Source: Lucifuga dentata (Eukaryota; Chordata; Actinopteri; Ophidiiformes; Bythitidae). Taken from it: a DNA stretch of 64,000 bases. Positions 11,601-56,759 of the stretch are shown here, one piece after another. Location of the stretch: the NCBI GenBank assembly GCA_014773175.1, contig VXCM01000068.1:330398-394397 (forward strand). The letters are read 5' to 3'. The stretch's first letter is position 1, and every line of letters begins with the position of its first letter. The translations under genes were made by a program, and so were the position numbers. Under the pieces are notes generated by a model that made no database searches, was not told the DNA's origin, and was given only the letters and a program-made list of their open reading frames with translations.

Positions 11601-14600
11601 GATTTTCAGTCTCTGCCTCCTATCATTTGAGAAATAACTGACAGCATTTACAGACTTTCACACCATTATCAGAATAGCAACATTTTGCTCTCTCCTTTTT
11701 TTTTTTTCNCTTTTTTTTTTTTCTTTTTTTTTGTCGTCTTTGGTACCTTTTTGAACATCAGTTTACTCACCAGCCTATGGCAAACATCTCATCTGTTTTC
11801 TTTTCCTTTTCATTCAGCATTATTTGTCATTAAATCTTCTTCTTCTTGACTTATGTTCATTCACTTATTTCTTTTTACTTTTACATTGGTTTACATAGTA
11901 GTTTTTTTTATTCTGGTTTACTGTCAACTGCACCATTGGTTTTGAATTTTTTTAATTTTAATGTTGAGCATGTCATCAGTTTGAGTTTTGTGTTTGTATG
12001 TGTGCCAGAAAATGAGAGAGAAACTAAGTGACTATCAATGTGCATGCATGCGTGCATGTGCATGTGTATTAGGTGAATGCGCAGAGTGCATGGTACAGGT
12101 GGACATATACTCCAAAGGAAGCACTGAAACAAAGTCTGAAAGTGATGGAAAGTTACTTTTGTACCGGTGTGATTTGGAGAGGAGTTGCATTCTACAATTT
12201 ATATAACTTACTGTCATTTCCAATAATGTAGTAACTGTGTGAAAATGAATTAAACGTCCACCACAAATGCTTTTCTTCTGATCCCGATGTCCATGTTCAA
12301 TGCTCAGCCAGACTGTTGTGTCAGTTTCATGACTGTTGGCAGTGATGGAAAGACAGAGAAAAGAATCATCATGAAACATTCAAACATTTGTAAGCCACAT
12401 GATAACAGTACGTTTTTGGGATTATTTTAATCAGTAATTTTAACCCTACTTTTACCATTTCACTTTTATATTATCTGCAGTCATAAGTATCTTTCAACAA
12501 TGTGCTATTAATCCAACTGGCGCTTGCACACTTTATTTTACAATGTCAAAGATCACATAAAATTATCTTTAAAAATCTGTTTTTTAAAAGGCCATAGCCT
12601 CTACAGAATCAGGTCAGTACCTCTTAAACACAGATTTACCCCTTAAATTTCCTCCTAAATAGCTCCAAAGTTATAAAACTTATAAAATATGTAGGTGTTA
12701 TGGCAATATCACATAGATAAACTGTATATAGTGTATCAGTCTGTTCTAGCACTTCACTGAAACTATATGATATCACTGTTTGCTATATTTGAACCTACGA
12801 TTTCATGTTTTTTTCTATCATGTTCCCCAAAATTCATCTTGACATATTTGGTTTTATGGTGATGTTAAAAAAAAAAAAAAAAAAAAAGCCTGCAACATAA
12901 TGAACCCACTCATGGGACCAACAGAGTTGAAAAGATGTACTTTTGCTTGTAATAAGATTACGTCTGTATGGGTAAAATATTGTAAAGCAAATACTTGTGC
13001 TCCAGTGGGTTGCATTTTTTTTTTTTTAAGAATTTTTGCCCCTACAGTTTCTATTTATTGCATTTTGACTTACTGTTTAGGTTTAAACTACAAACAAAAG
13101 GTGTGTCTTAATTGATATGGGTGGCTTATATATTATGTATTTAGTAACTAGAAACTTTAAATCTGACAAGCAGCTTTTTAAACTTAAAGTAGTGCTTCCC
13201 AATGGGTTGAATGATGCATTGCACAACCTTCTTCATTTTGAGTATACCACTGCCTTAAGCGAATGTCTGCATACTGAATGGAAGGCTGTTGAGAGCTGCG
13301 TGTGTGTATGAAGGTGCGTGTGTGAGTGAGAGAGAGAGATGAAGTACATAAGTAGGCAGACAGAGAAGGTAGAGTGTATGAAATGAGTTTTATGATCTCT
13401 CTTTTTGTTGCCCTTACCCTGACAAATGTGAGCATCCCCGTTAATTGCTTTTGTTTAATATTAACACTGCAATGTCCAATCGGCCTGACAACTCAGCATC
13501 TGCCCCCCAGAGGCAGCTGACAGTAACTGTTGAAGTGGAAATCAGAATGATAAATACATCAAATATGAATTTATTTGTCAATTAAGAGCTGTCTGTGGAC
13601 TGAAGTCAGCTATTATTTTGTTATTACTTTATAACTGAAGGCAGCGCTTGAATGGGTCCCTCTTTCCTGCAGACAGCTATTCTGCTGCTTCAGCGTGGAT
13701 TGCATGATGGAAGATGTGTGTAAGGGGGTGTGAGGAAAAAAAAATCAAGGACTGACTCAGCATAACACTGTAGCTGAAGATGCCATCGTAATGTCAACAG
13801 GAGTGTGGCAGAAGATACACACATCCACTGAAGCACACACTGAATTCCAGCTTACCAGGCAGATTTATTTATTATCACAAAATGTCCTCACTTCTGTCCT
13901 CAGTGCCTTGTACTCTTGCATTTTTTTAAATTCCCAGCCCATTTCCTCACCACATCTGCTTTTTGGGGTAAGAAATAAAGCTCATGCTGACTCAAATTGA
14001 AGCAAATCTTTGGAAAGGGTACTGTCCTGCAGTCCATCCGATAATGAAAGACAGACAGGAGAAGATTGTACTACAGAAAGACATAAGTGTTCCACTCTAA
14101 TGGTATGCCAAATTAAGATTCTGGCAGCATAGCTACAATTGTTTTTTCATATTTTTTTAAAACCAGCCATAAACATTATGTTTTTGTTTGTTCTTCAGTA
14201 GTAAAGAGCAAGGACATCTTTTGAGACTCACCATTTGGCAACAATTACCAGTAATCATTCAAGACTCCATTGTAAAAATAAATAAATTTTAAAAAGTCAG
14301 ATATGTGCCAGTTTCTCCACTGACACAAGCTTTGCCCAGTCACTCATAATGCAACATAATAAAATATGTTGAATAAAAGGTACATCCGTCACTGTTGGTC
14401 GCCTATTGTATTTGCTAGTGATATTGCTTCTACCACCCATGCATATTGAGTGCAGCAGGTCCAGGCATGTCTGCGTGGGATTATCAGTAAATGTAGGGAA
14501 TATAAAAAAATTAACTAATGAAAAGTAGACAAGGCAGACTGAGGAAAAGTGTGTCTACCAAAAACTGATGACCCATGAACAAACTCTGAAATAAAAGGGA

Positions 14601-15840
14601 CATCATGAACAGATATGATGTAATAGCCAAATATTAGTGTAGTAGTTTCCTTTTAAGCTGTACATATTTTGCAGTAGTTTCTTGAAGAAAACAGTACAGT
14701 TCATATTCTCAGGGGATGTATGTTAGAACTGAATTATGTCCCACTTTAACAGCATCATATTGACAGTGGAAGGTCAAATCCAAGACAGTTCTGTACATCA
14801 AGTCTGAATGCAGTCTGAAATCTATGGTCACACTTTAGTTCTTCACCTGTTAACCAGACTGATTGAATTATGGCATGGCTGCTTTCGGTTCACTCCTACA
14901 ACACTACCAGCCAGCCTGAACTCCCAGATGTCCAGACTGCACATCCATCCATCTATTGGCTGCTCAAACACAAAAATGCTGTTTATCTAATTTACATACA
15001 TCAGTTGATTCCTCCTCATTTTGTGCCTCCTCTGTCTGATGCTGACTCCAGTCAAGTTACAACTGATGGTAAGAGCCTTTGTTTTAAATAATGGAGCCAG
15101 TGCTCAGGTAACACTCACATATAGAGGAAGACAGAGTGTTGTGAAGACAGATTTTCTCCACTGTGATGCTCTTTCTCTCTTCTCTTGCACATCTTCACTC
15201 TATTTCCCCATCGCTACCTCTTCACCTATGAAGATTAATGGGAGCCTGGCCCTGGTCTGACATATTGCAGCTGTCATTCTTCTCTATTGCCTTCATCTTT
15301 TCACCTCTCCTCCACTGTCTGAGTATTTCTAATTCCCTGTTTTTGTCTTCCACAGGTCAGTCTGGCTTTGTCACGATGATGCACGTGTGCATTAGTTGAG
15401 GCATCTCTATGTACCGTGTATGTGAATCAGTTTGTTGCCTCCATGCAGAATAAGTGCAGTTTCAACACTGAGTCTAACAGCTGCTAATGCTAAATTAATC
15501 TGCTCCTCTGTAAGTTCAAAGGTGGGAAAGGCTAATGTAGCTTGTGAGGAGCTTAGTGTGTGTGAGAGAGAAAAAGAGAGAGAGAGGCAATGCCAGGACT
15601 GCAGTAATCAGCCCATTCCATACCCTACATACTGCTATAATAGCAAGCCATGTTTGCAGAGCTTCACATTGCCACTAGAGGGCCATTATGCCAAATGGAA
15701 ATTGCACAACCCCACACTGTAACATAGCTGACACATTTGGTATCAAAATACCAAATCCAAACACACATTTTAACTTAGGTTTAAAATCATACACCCCCTT
15801 TTCCTACTTTAAAATCAGGCTCTTTTAGAAGAGATACACA

Positions 15841-15872
15841 TCAACCACTTTATTAGGTACAACCGTACATAG
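15841..15872. repeat. Short relic of a fish interspersed repeat
   Basis: The motif ACCACTTTATTAGGTAC is a hallmark of a repeat found widely in fish genomes. Only this short segment is recognisable here and its extent is not clear. Confidence 0.3.
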
Positions 15873-18310
15873 ACTGTGAGGGTAAAATGCACAAGGAATT
15901 TCACACTTCCCCCCCATATTCACCCCATCCCCCAGGAATTCACCCTGACCAACTTGCAGTAATCAATAGAGCAGCAACAAGGACATGATCCCTTGCTGGC
16001 TTCCCATGCATCAACACTGTCAATATTGTTTGTTAGAGCTTCCAGCCAAGCTGGAAGCATCACAGCTGGGATCAACATGCAGGCCACTGAGGTGTTGTGC
16101 AAGTGCTTTTCCTCCTGTGCCACCCTGATGCTACTTTAAGTTTTAAGCAGTGTGAATAGAGAACAGACAACTAGAACTGATTCCTCCCCCACCTTTCAAC
16201 TCTTCTCTTTTCTTGAGGCATCAGGACATGGGCAATAAACTCCCACAAGGCAGCACACGTGGGCTGCTATAGCCCTTTATCCTGTCTACAAGGGGGGGGC
16301 ATGAGACAGGGTGTTGAGGGCATGTCTGTCCCAAACGTAAATCAATGCTGCTACAAAAGTGTGGCCTATCCTATATCAGCTTCTGAACCTGTCTGAGCCA
16401 CACACACTTCGACAGTGAGTCAAACTCGACCCTTGAAGAGGTGCACCAGGCTGTGTGAGGAAGACTGTTGCAGTCAAGGTGCAAGATGCTGTGAGTGCAT
16501 TCCACAACCTGCATTACATTTCAACTTAATGCCTTTCTTTGTCCTACCTACTATATTTAAGACAATGCAAGACTCAATAAACAGCAGAAACCTTTCATTA
16601 AGACTCACTTGGTTCTGCTATACTTGAAGGAGATCTTATCAATTGGAGTCTGATAAGTTATTGTTACTTTCCTCAGTTGAGCTGAGTTATTCTCTGCAGG
16701 ATGGGTAAGACTTTATGTCCACTGAGAAATTTTCCATTCTCTTTGGAGGAAGACCACAGGATAATTTGTCATGTCTTCATGGACATTAGTGGCCACGGTC
16801 CCCTGCCCCACATTCTTTGGCAAGGGATCTCTCAACACTGTCCAGACCTAAGTCTATGGACAGGAGAGAAGTCCCACGTGATGTTTTTGCCCAGGTCACA
16901 GTCCAGTGCCACTAAGTAGTGCGTAGCCCTTTTTCTACATTTCCCCTCCTTCCCTTCTCCTTAAAGGATTTATCTCTCTGCATGGTTTTGGCAGCAATGT
17001 GCTTTTCCCAGCATTTAGTCAGGAGTGAGAGAGAGGAGGGGAAAGGCAGAGAAAAGGAGGCCTTTTCAAGCAGGGAATGACGGACGCTTTATTAAACGAG
17101 GCAGGGCCTTTTGAGAGGCTGCTCCCCCCACCCTGTNCCCCACCACCACCAGGCGCTTTGTCACTGTAAGTCACCTCACAGACTGAAACAGACCCGCTCC
17201 AAAAACACACCCATTCTCCACAGTAACACTACGCTATTCTGGTATTGCCTGGTCGGTGAAAAAGAAATGATTGTTTGGTTGTCACAAAACATACAGGACA
17301 CACAGAGATGGGCGTGACATGTAGGGAAGAAGGGACAGGAGAAAGGAGGGATCAAGTTGGGGTGACACAATGTTAGGGTGCAACAAAACGTGAAGGTGGA
17401 GAGGCTATCTGGAGTGGAGATGGAGAGCAGGATATAAGTAAAGGGTAGAAGATGAAGAAAAACTGAGTGGCAGAGTTTGGGAAACTGTTGTAGAGAGGAA
17501 AAAAGTAGCCAAAAATGAGGCAGGAAGTAGGCGAGAAACCCATGGTGAGAGTGTGGGGTACCCATTTGTTTTTGGCTGTGTGTGAAATGTGTGCCTTTAG
17601 ATACAGGCAGCATTCCTCTAGAGATAAACCCCTGGGCCCCCATCCCCTCGCCCCCACCCTCCCCTCTCTCTCCACCCACCACGCCGGGTCCTGCTTACTC
17701 AAGTGTGTGTCTTGGTGTGTGTGTTCATGTTTATGTTGGACGGGTCTGCGTGCCCTGTACCACAGCACTCACAGGGGGCAACAGAAAGACAGCTGTGTAT
17801 TTGAGAGAAAGAGAAAAAGTAAAACAAAGGGAGCGGAGGGCCAACAGGCATGCCAGTCAAGACCATCACTTTTGGAGTGAGTACCACAAACTCTGATCTT
17901 TTCTGTCTGCTCTCCACCTTTCTTCCTCGAATGTCTCACTTTATCTCCTTCCCTGTCACTCATCTGTCTCTCTTTTTCATATTATCCATCTTTGTATGCT
18001 TCTCTACAACTTGTTTTGTTTTTGCTGTAATGCTTTATTTGTTACCAAAATCCTTACTTGCATTTTCTTAGATGTAATGCACCTGCCAGTGCTCCCTGTC
18101 TTTATCCTTTCACGTCAGTCTTTTGGCCTTGGCTTTGCTCACGGTTTAAATCATTTTCATATTTACTCTCTCTAACACATGAAAATTTATGTGTTATTTA
18201 CTTTTTGTCCATGTAGTTGTAGCTCATTGTTTTATTCAGCACACATTTCTCCCTGTTTGCTCAGCTCCAACTTTGTACCATTCTAGATAGAGAAGGACAT
18301 GGAGGGCATG

Positions 18311-18334
18311 TGATGATGATGATGATGATGATGA
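18311..18334. repeat. (TGA)n trinucleotide repeat
   Basis: Eight consecutive perfect TGA/GAT units in non-coding DNA. Confidence 0.9.
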
Positions 18335-21300
18335 AAGTGTGATGGTCCTGCGCAATAAGATGATGATCTGTCATGCAAGAAATATGGACTGCAAGACAGC
18401 CTTAATGGAAAGAAAGTCATAGCAAGTTTGTGCTTACAGACCATCTCTCGATCAAACTCATTAGACTTGAGCCTCCCAAAGCAACATGGGAGGGAGCTTG
18501 ATTACTTGGGAGTATCTTTGAGAGTTGTGATGCATGTGTGTCCAAGATTAGCGTAAATTGCGTAAGTGTGCATGCATGTGGGTGTGTATCGTTTCTGTTT
18601 CCCCCTTAATCTTGTTTTTGACTTCACTTGTTCCTCTGTTTGATGTTCAGATTGTATGGTGTCAACCAGGATTAGCTGGTGGTAAGTAAACTAGAGGTCA
18701 GTCAACTGATTAGTGGGTCAATTAATAAGATTCTTTCAACATGGCTTCACTGAAGACTGCAGACTATAATGTGTTGGGCCACTAAATTTGCAACACAGCA
18801 GGTTCATAAGGCTTTGTTGCCTAAATGAGTGAATGTGTGCTAACCTGGGGAGACAGAAGAAGCAATTGTGTGGTTTTACTGTAAATGATGCAACTTGTGT
18901 GAATGTACCTTTAGTTCAAACCTCTGAGCTTGAATTCTAGTCAATTATACAACAATGTTAGTATAGCATCATTAGAAGTAGTGATAAAATAGTGTAGCTC
19001 CAAAACATTTCATAGCTCCTTATTGTTTATTATGTAATTGCTCTCAAAGTTAAGTGAAAATGCCTAGCCAGTAGCCACTTTCTAATAGCCAAAGACCTTT
19101 CTCTAACTTAGGCTGATAACGAAGTGCAGCTGCTAACACTGTTATGCATTTGTTTAGTTTTCTATAGCTGTTTTAGTAGGTACAATACTGAGGCCTTAGT
19201 ACAGTGTAGATGTGCCATCTGTTATATGTAGCTGAAAGCTTTAGTTTGACTGTAATCCACTTTTCAATTTACAGATTAATATAACGTCTGGATGCCCTGA
19301 AGTTTCTAATTTATTCTCTATGTGCCTCCAACCTGTTATATTCTGAATAATTACTCTTGTGTCACCATAAAGTAAAACACAGGATGTTTACCATATCTTG
19401 ATCCTATTCTCCATAGGCTCCAAACCCTATCTCCACCCTGTAGCTTTCACCCTCCTTTTCATCCCACAAAAGATCACAATAACCATGACAATCTCATCTA
19501 CAACCGCAGAGGCTGTGGCAGGGGCAGATATAAAGAGACAATCAATGAGTAAGGCCCGGACAAACAGTGGGATACAGAGAGGGGGAGGCTGAGAGTGTGA
19601 GAAAGTAAACAGTAAAAATGGGACAAGACGCTTTGCCAGATACAGGGAATAGAAGCAGACAGACATACAGACAGATGGTCAGACAGACAGATTTACATAC
19701 ACACTGAATGTGGTGAGCGGGGAAATGTAACATCTTAGTGCCTTGCTTGTTTCCTGTAAATGTGTCCATAGCTGAATGGTCCCATGGGTCTCAGTTTGAC
19801 TGACTCTACACTTACTACATCCCTGTAGCCGGAAACCGCCTGCTGGCTGCTCAACCTCTTCAAACAGGAGAGATGAAGGGAGAGAAGGAGGACACAGAAA
19901 AAAGGAAAGAGGAAGAAAATCAATATTTAGAATAAATGTAAGTCAGCAGAAAAGGGAGATGGAATAGCTGTTGAAGGTATCTGCAGGAATCTCATATATG
20001 CTGGTTAGTGTTCCCCTCCAACTAGCACATAAAACGTCTTAAAACTGACCAGTACATTGAGATATTGAGTTTGAGACAGAAAAATAGCAGACATGATTAA
20101 AAGTTTTAGTGGTTGCACAGTTTGTGTTTAAAGCTCAGGAAAGTCTGGATTAATGCAAGTAAAGCAGGACTTTTGATATGCTATTTTCATCTTTCTGCTG
20201 GCTGTACAAATACTTGTGGTGGCACTTAAAATATTTATGATTTGCACCTGGTGCTGTGCCTGCAAATTCATGTTGTTCCATGTGTGTGAGTGCATAAGAG
20301 AGAGAAGCAATGCCTGTGTATGTAAATTTTATTTTAATTGTCATAGTAATGCTGAGTTTCTTTGAGACAGTTGATAGTCTCATTAAGTAATGCTCAGCAG
20401 TGCCTGAGTGTGATCAATTCAGATTGATTGGAAGGATGTGTTAGAGTTTCTTTAATTGTACTACGTTTGCAGGTCAGTCACAGGCCTATATCAGCTTGAT
20501 CTATAAAAAAAAATGCAGTGGTGATTAGTTTTAATTATGTCTAAATGTATACAAATGGTTGGTCATTCTCTATTTGGAATCATCCTAGAGAGCATATTAT
20601 AAGTAAAAATTCCCTTTAATTTGACAACTTACAAGTGACAATGATAGAAACACTGTGTGGTGCTAAACGTTGCTGAGGTATGCAGTATACCATTGAGATT
20701 GGAACAGATATGATTACTGTATACAGTCTATATGCCTTCCATTACGTGATATCTTATTATGCCAGCAGGCATTAAGAAGACACTAAAAAAATTAGTTTTC
20801 TCACATTACTATCAGATCTATAGTTGCATTTGTGGAAGAGGTCAATGTGATTGCATTGTCTGCATCGTATAATCCTGCCATATTGTGCATACAGTCAGAG
20901 ATGGAAGGGAGAGAATCTTTACACAAAACTACAAATGGAGAATAACTGTACACACAATGTAACAGTCAATTTGAAGCACAGTAGGATGCCTTCTCATAAA
21001 ACCTGATCTTTTGCAAACATCACAAGTACCATACAGTATGTCTCATTCCACCCCTCCTATTGCATCAATGCCCTCTGTGAACGTCTCACTGGCTCTTATT
21101 TTCTCTCCTACACATCAGTTTGATTCCATTCAGTGTGATCACATACATGCAAACACAGACATACATGATAAATGTGTTAAAATGATCTTCAGGTGTGATG
21201 GTGTGTTCTCCTGGCTGGGAATGGAATCTTAGGTGTCCCCTCCTTTGCATACGTACACCCATACGTACACACTGAGTTTTCCAACACTGCAGTCCACTAG

Positions 21301-24214
21301 CAAGGGAGTGATGTCATTCTGTCTGCTGCAGCACCAGCAGAGTTAGCAAGAAAGGGGGTGGGGGGACCGAGACAGAGAGAGAGAAATGTAAGGGGGGATA
21401 GAGGAAGAGCAAGAGAGAGGTGTTCAGGGGCAGAATTTTTTTTGTAATGTGACAGAATAATTTTACTTGGTAATGTTGAGCTTCATTATGGAAAGCCTAT
21501 AGCATTGTTTTGGCCTGAGGACAGAAGAACAGCCACGAACAGTCTGTGTTGATATTGCTAATATTAATGGAAAAGCTACCGAGAAGGTTATTGTCTGTTT
21601 CTTTTGCTCAGACCAGTATGATTAATGTGCCTGCTCATTTCTGCTCAGCCCTAGAGCCCAAAGCATGTCCACTCTGTACGGGAATAACCAGAGAGGGACG
21701 CATTCATCTACATCACAATGGAGTCCAGCAAAAATTAGCAGAGGAATTACAACAGGACATTTTTAGGCTGGGTGTGTTTACACCAGTGCGCATGCATGTG
21801 CAATGTGTACCTGCTAGTGTCTAAGATGGGGATGGGTGTGGTACCCCTGCATCCTTATCTCTCTGCAACACACACTCAATTCTTGACAAACTCAGACACA
21901 CACATACACACAAACGTATTGACACACACAAGCATTTAGGACAGCTATTTTACCACTAGCAACTGTCTCACCTTGATGGCAAAGTAAATTTGCTGTAGCC
22001 AGCCACAACTTGCTTGCCACTCTCTGGAGAATTCCAGTGCTGTCTGTCGTCCTATAACTCTGGTAGACTGTTGTAAGGGGGTGTGGCCTGAACCCGGGGG
22101 GTNAACACCAGCATTGGGGCCTCAGGGTCGCTATGGAGTTGCTTCAATTTGGGGGTGTGTGTGAGATCAGCTGTATTTGCTCATACTTTGGTGGAAGGAA
22201 TTTTCTTGTAGCACCATGGCAGCCTGTAAACATTTCATACAGCTAAAGCACAGTTACTCACAATCTGCAGTGTTGCGTTGTATCAAGCTTTTATCTGGGC
22301 AGTACATAGCCATGCTAAGACATTTTACTAAAATCATATGATCTGCCTTTTATAATTTGTCTGTGTTTGCTTCAGTGTATAATACAGTTCCTCTAACAGT
22401 ATGAAAGTGTTGTTTTCAAACTTGACTTATAAAAGGCTAATATAAGAATTCATACATCTCTAAAGCCTCATTTATATTGGTACCATGCGATATGCAAAAC
22501 TTTAACATGACCACTGGGAAATAGGAAATGACATCAACAGCAGACTATATAAATAGCGTTTTCATGTGGGTCTTACTTTTTAGTCTAAACAAGTTCTCAA
22601 ATACACACAAACACATAATATGTGTCATCACAGGTATACACACTCTAAAAGATGCACATGTCAGAACAGCGCTGTTTTAGGATGGCGAGTCTTAGTGTGT
22701 GATCACAACCCTTGTGACAGGTGTGTGTGGTAAAGATGAGAGGTGAACTCCAGTCAGTTTGTTGCTCTGCAGCAGAGTGGAAGGAGGCTGTGTGTGGGAT
22801 AATGTCTTCCTTGACATAAAAGTGAATATGAGAGAGTGTGTGTTCATGGGAGTAAGACAGTTGCATGAGGGAGAAAATGGCTTACCAAGGCATTTTGGCA
22901 ACAATGAATGAATAAAACAGTTTAGTAAGACAGCAGAGCGAAATAAATAGACAGTAGACTTACTGTTGTAAGAGTTATGTCTTGGGTTTTAAGTGTTCAT
23001 CTTTTAAATCTGAAATAGTAGACTTTTTTCTTTGTAGCTTCAGTGTATCCATTTTGTTTGTGAGAAATTGCCTTATCAGTGCATGCGAGTGTGTGGTGCG
23101 TGTGAGTGTGTGACTCAATGGCTTTGCGCTTGAGGTATATTATCCTCTGAATAGTCTGTATTGTCTGAATGAGTGGAAAATTGAGTGTGTGTAAGGAAAG
23201 CTAACAAGGAGAAAAATAAACTTTTGGAGAGACTGACAACGATTCACAAACAAGTGGCACTGCAGGAATCAGAATACCTTCCCTAAAAACTTAAGGATTT
23301 ATGCCTTTAGGTGCATTTTCACTATATATCACATGAGTCCAAGGAACAAGGAGCACTTTATATCTGTAGCTCAATATTCAGCCTAAAGAGCTTTCAAATT
23401 GTCATGGATGTGTTGCTGCTACAATCAGCTGGAAACAACTTTTCCTGTTAATGTTTCCTTTTCTCTGTTGCCCTGGCATCCCCTCTCACTATTTAAGGGA
23501 CACCCCCCCAATTTACTCAGTGCTATGCTGTTGGTGTCATGCTGAGGGTGTNCTATTTAAGGGACACCCCCCCAATTTACTCAGTGCTATGCTGTTGGTG
23601 TCATGCTGAGGGTGTGTTGTGTCATTTGTTGCTATGCCTCCACTCGGGGTATGTGGCCCTTCTCTCTTATTTACCCAGCCTCCCTCCCTCTCTCCCTCTC
23701 TCTCTCTCAAAAGAGGATCAGCAACCCCATCACAGCAATGCACAGCACAGTTTACAGCAATGTGTTATTATTTCAGCAAATCATCTTCAGCAGTGTGTGT
23801 GACTGTAGCATGCCAACAGACGTAAATTGCGTTATGTGTCACGTGCTGCCACATGAGCTTAAAATGATTGAAAACAGATTTTTAAAAAAATCACTGAAGG
23901 CTGATGAGATTACTGACCAGGATGTTAAGGTAGCTGGTTAGATGGAGAGAGGATAATGCAGGGAGCGGACAGAAAGAGGAGATTATGTAAATGAGACAGA
24001 AAGGTGCAGGGTTTTGCCGCAGTAAATTTCCTCCCTGTGGTACTTCCTCAGTTTCTCCCGCTTATCCTCCTCTCCTCCATCGCTCTCCCCCTTGTGCCGC
24101 ATGAGTGATCCTGTTTCAGTGGCATCCCTGTCTGAGAGGGGAATGAAGCCCTCAGACGCAAACAAAACACAGACAAAAACACCAGCTTGAGCCAGGATGT
24201 TCACCAAACCCTCC

Positions 24215-24217
<3 letters not shown>

Positions 24218-24250
<33 letters not shown>
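24218..24250. repeat. (CT)n microsatellite next to an N
   Basis: A run of CT units ends at the single N at 24251 and is followed by a C run. The true length is uncertain because the assembly joins here. Confidence 0.9.
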
Positions 24251-24788
24251 NCCCCCCCCTCCCCATTCACCCTGTACCTCTTTCTTGTTCTCTTGATCAC
24301 ATGAACTTATAATATAGACAATCAGCCAAGAGTCTGCTGGGTACAAAAGACATGCCTGAAGTTGTCATGCTCCTTCCATATCACCTGGGTTCAGTGGGTG
24401 TGTGAACAGATTTTTGTTTAAGCTTTGAGGGAACAGTACACCAGAGTGGAGTCTGTACATAGCGCTCACCTGCCTGCCCAACCCGCCTTCAAGCGCATAC
24501 ACACCTATGCACACACATTCATTTCTTTTGTGCCAGGCCAGTGTGATGGTGATTTTGAAACTGCACCATCCAAATTCCAAAGGGAGGAGTGAAATGAGAG
24601 GAAAACTGACGAGCACTATTCATTGTGCTACTGAACAGTTTCAGTCCTGTAAATGAATATCCGGCTGTTTTGAAATAATCAAACTCTATCTCTTTCTCCA
24701 TTTTCCCTCACGCCTCTCTTCCTCTCCTACTTATGTGTCTCTTACACCCCTTTCCACCTCTCTTTCCATCTTTCTGTTTTGTTCGTAG

Positions 24789-54964
<30,176 letters not shown>

Positions 54965-56205
54965 GGCAGACAGAGTTCTGCATCCCCGCAGGTACGGGAC
55001 TAACCCACAGTGCCTCTGACCTGTGGGCTAAACCATTTAATTCAGTCTCTCTGGATTAAATGCATCTGAATGTACTATTAATTCAGTACTAATGATGTGT
55101 AATGTGATGTGGCACATGCAGCAAAATGACACTTGATATAAATGTACAGTCTAACCAATGGTCAAAATTTTAATTACACAATAAAAACCAGTCATTGTTT
55201 GATCTTGTAGACTGACACCTATATTCTTCATTCTTTTATGTCCACTAAAATACAAATATGCATGTGTATTTTGATGCCTGTCTATTAGATTTCAATATCT
55301 AGAAATTCAGTCTGGACAGGTAAGAGTAAGCACACATATCAAACCAGAGGTGGTTCTTAATGCAGAAGTAATTTTTTACCTCATACATTTTTATAAAGTG
55401 TAAATCTAGAAAAATGTAGAAAAAACATTCATCTTTTACAACCTGAATAATGTAGAACTTTTGCAATTAATCAAAAATGTAAAAAAATTTACTTTCAGGC
55501 AAATGCTTTGTCATATTTATGATTAAATAGATTACTGATGTGGCTAATGACATCTGTCTTAATGTTGTGACAAGCTTGCAGAAGTGTTCCAATATGTATG
55601 CAGAAAGAAGCAAACCAAAATAGATCCTTAAAGGTTCTGCTCTTTTGAAGGTCAAAGCTGTAAGGCCAGTTGTCCTTAGCATTGCTATCTGTAGCAACTG
55701 TGGTATGTGTGCGTGTGCGTGTGCGTGTGTGTGTGTGTAACCTACCATGGCATGATTTATGTGTGACTTGTCCTTTCTAACATAAAGGCAAGACGTTCCT
55801 TACAACTTACTACTGAATATTAAACTACTTGTGAGATGAATTTTTGCTAAACGTTGCAGAGCTAATGTGTTATATCCATGCTGCTTCAGGTTTAGAAAAT
55901 GTAGATATGAATTCCAGTTAGTGATTGAAAGATATTTGAGGATTACAAATGCTTTCTATATGACTCATCTTGAAGGGAAATTCAACGACTGACATTTTTG
56001 AAAAAGACTTTTTTTTTTAGACAGCATAAAGCAGGTCATTTTTGGATAGCTGATCCAATCACCGATTCAAAATTTACATTTACACTGACTTGCTACAACT
56101 TGCATGCCTCATGCTTGCTGGATTCCTTATAGGTTTTTGCATTGATCGAAATCAGCAGGATTAAAGTTGAAATGTCCTTTATCATTATACCTCCTCTCTT
56201 CACAG

Positions 56206-56259
56206 GGTTCTCCGCAGGATTCAACCCCCTCACCAAAACCATCTTACATGGACACATGA
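56206..56259 (+). CDS. ank1: Possible alternative ank1 C-terminus in the last exon
   Basis: The terminal exon starts after CTTCACAG. If the exon at 54893-54991 is skipped, it is read in phase 0 as GSPQDSTPSPKPSYMDT and a TGA at 56257. Otherwise it is 3' UTR. The open frame and matching phase are seen; use of this ending is inferred. Confidence 0.4.
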   Translation, partial: GSPQDSTPSPKPSYMDT

Positions 56260-56712
56260 CCAGCAGCAGCTGACAAGAGGACGAACACACACAAAAAAAA
56301 ATGGCAGAGAGAAATGAACAGCAACAGACACCAACTCAATGACAACAACACAGCAGCTATGCTGACTATCAGCATGCACCAGAAGAGAAGGAATACAGAT
56401 TTACTTGTAGTTTTTATTACCTTTTTTTTTTTTATTTTTAAAGAGACAGTTTAAAAAAAAACATCTACTACTAAGCTAGAAGCATGATTTTGTATAAAAC
56501 AAAAACCAAACACAAACAAAAAACTAGCAACCAAAATGTGCTTCCTGTTACCTGTATCAGCATGAGTGACTGCTGCCGCATGGCCTGTCTTTAACTACAA
56601 ATACTAAGGGAATACGGGGGTGGGTAAAGGGTGGGGAGTGATGGGGAGAACACACTGCTGTATGGGACAGGCATGCAACATAGGGTATGGTCAATCACTG
56701 GCCCATTTTCTA

Positions 56713-56759
56713 AATAAACAGTTTATTGGTTAAACTTTAGGAAAAAAAAGGAGAATAAA
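56713..56759 (+). promoter_or_regulatory. ank1: Proximal ank1 poly(A) signals
   Basis: Two AATAAA hexamers, at 56713-56718 and 56754-56759, about 0.5 kb into the terminal exon. Confidence 0.45.

Larger units (their letters stand above)
7769..24788. other. Long non-coding stretch (probable first intron)
   Basis: These 17 kb lack a convincing exon on either strand. Apart from the inverted-repeat transposon at 8066-8650 they hold simple repeats, including (TGA)n near 18311-18334 and a (CT)n run at 24218-24250, and a short repeat relic near 15841. There is also a 63-nt assembly duplication at 23489-23615. The longer open frames, for example near 17176-17900, fall in low-complexity purine- or pyrimidine-rich DNA and show no protein-family similarity. 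Confidence 0.6.

Noticed and set aside
17176..17917. Overlapping open frames of 100-170 codons on both strands
   Set aside because: The sequence is purine/pyrimidine-rich with no recognisable domain, and frames on opposite strands are equally long, as expected from biased composition.
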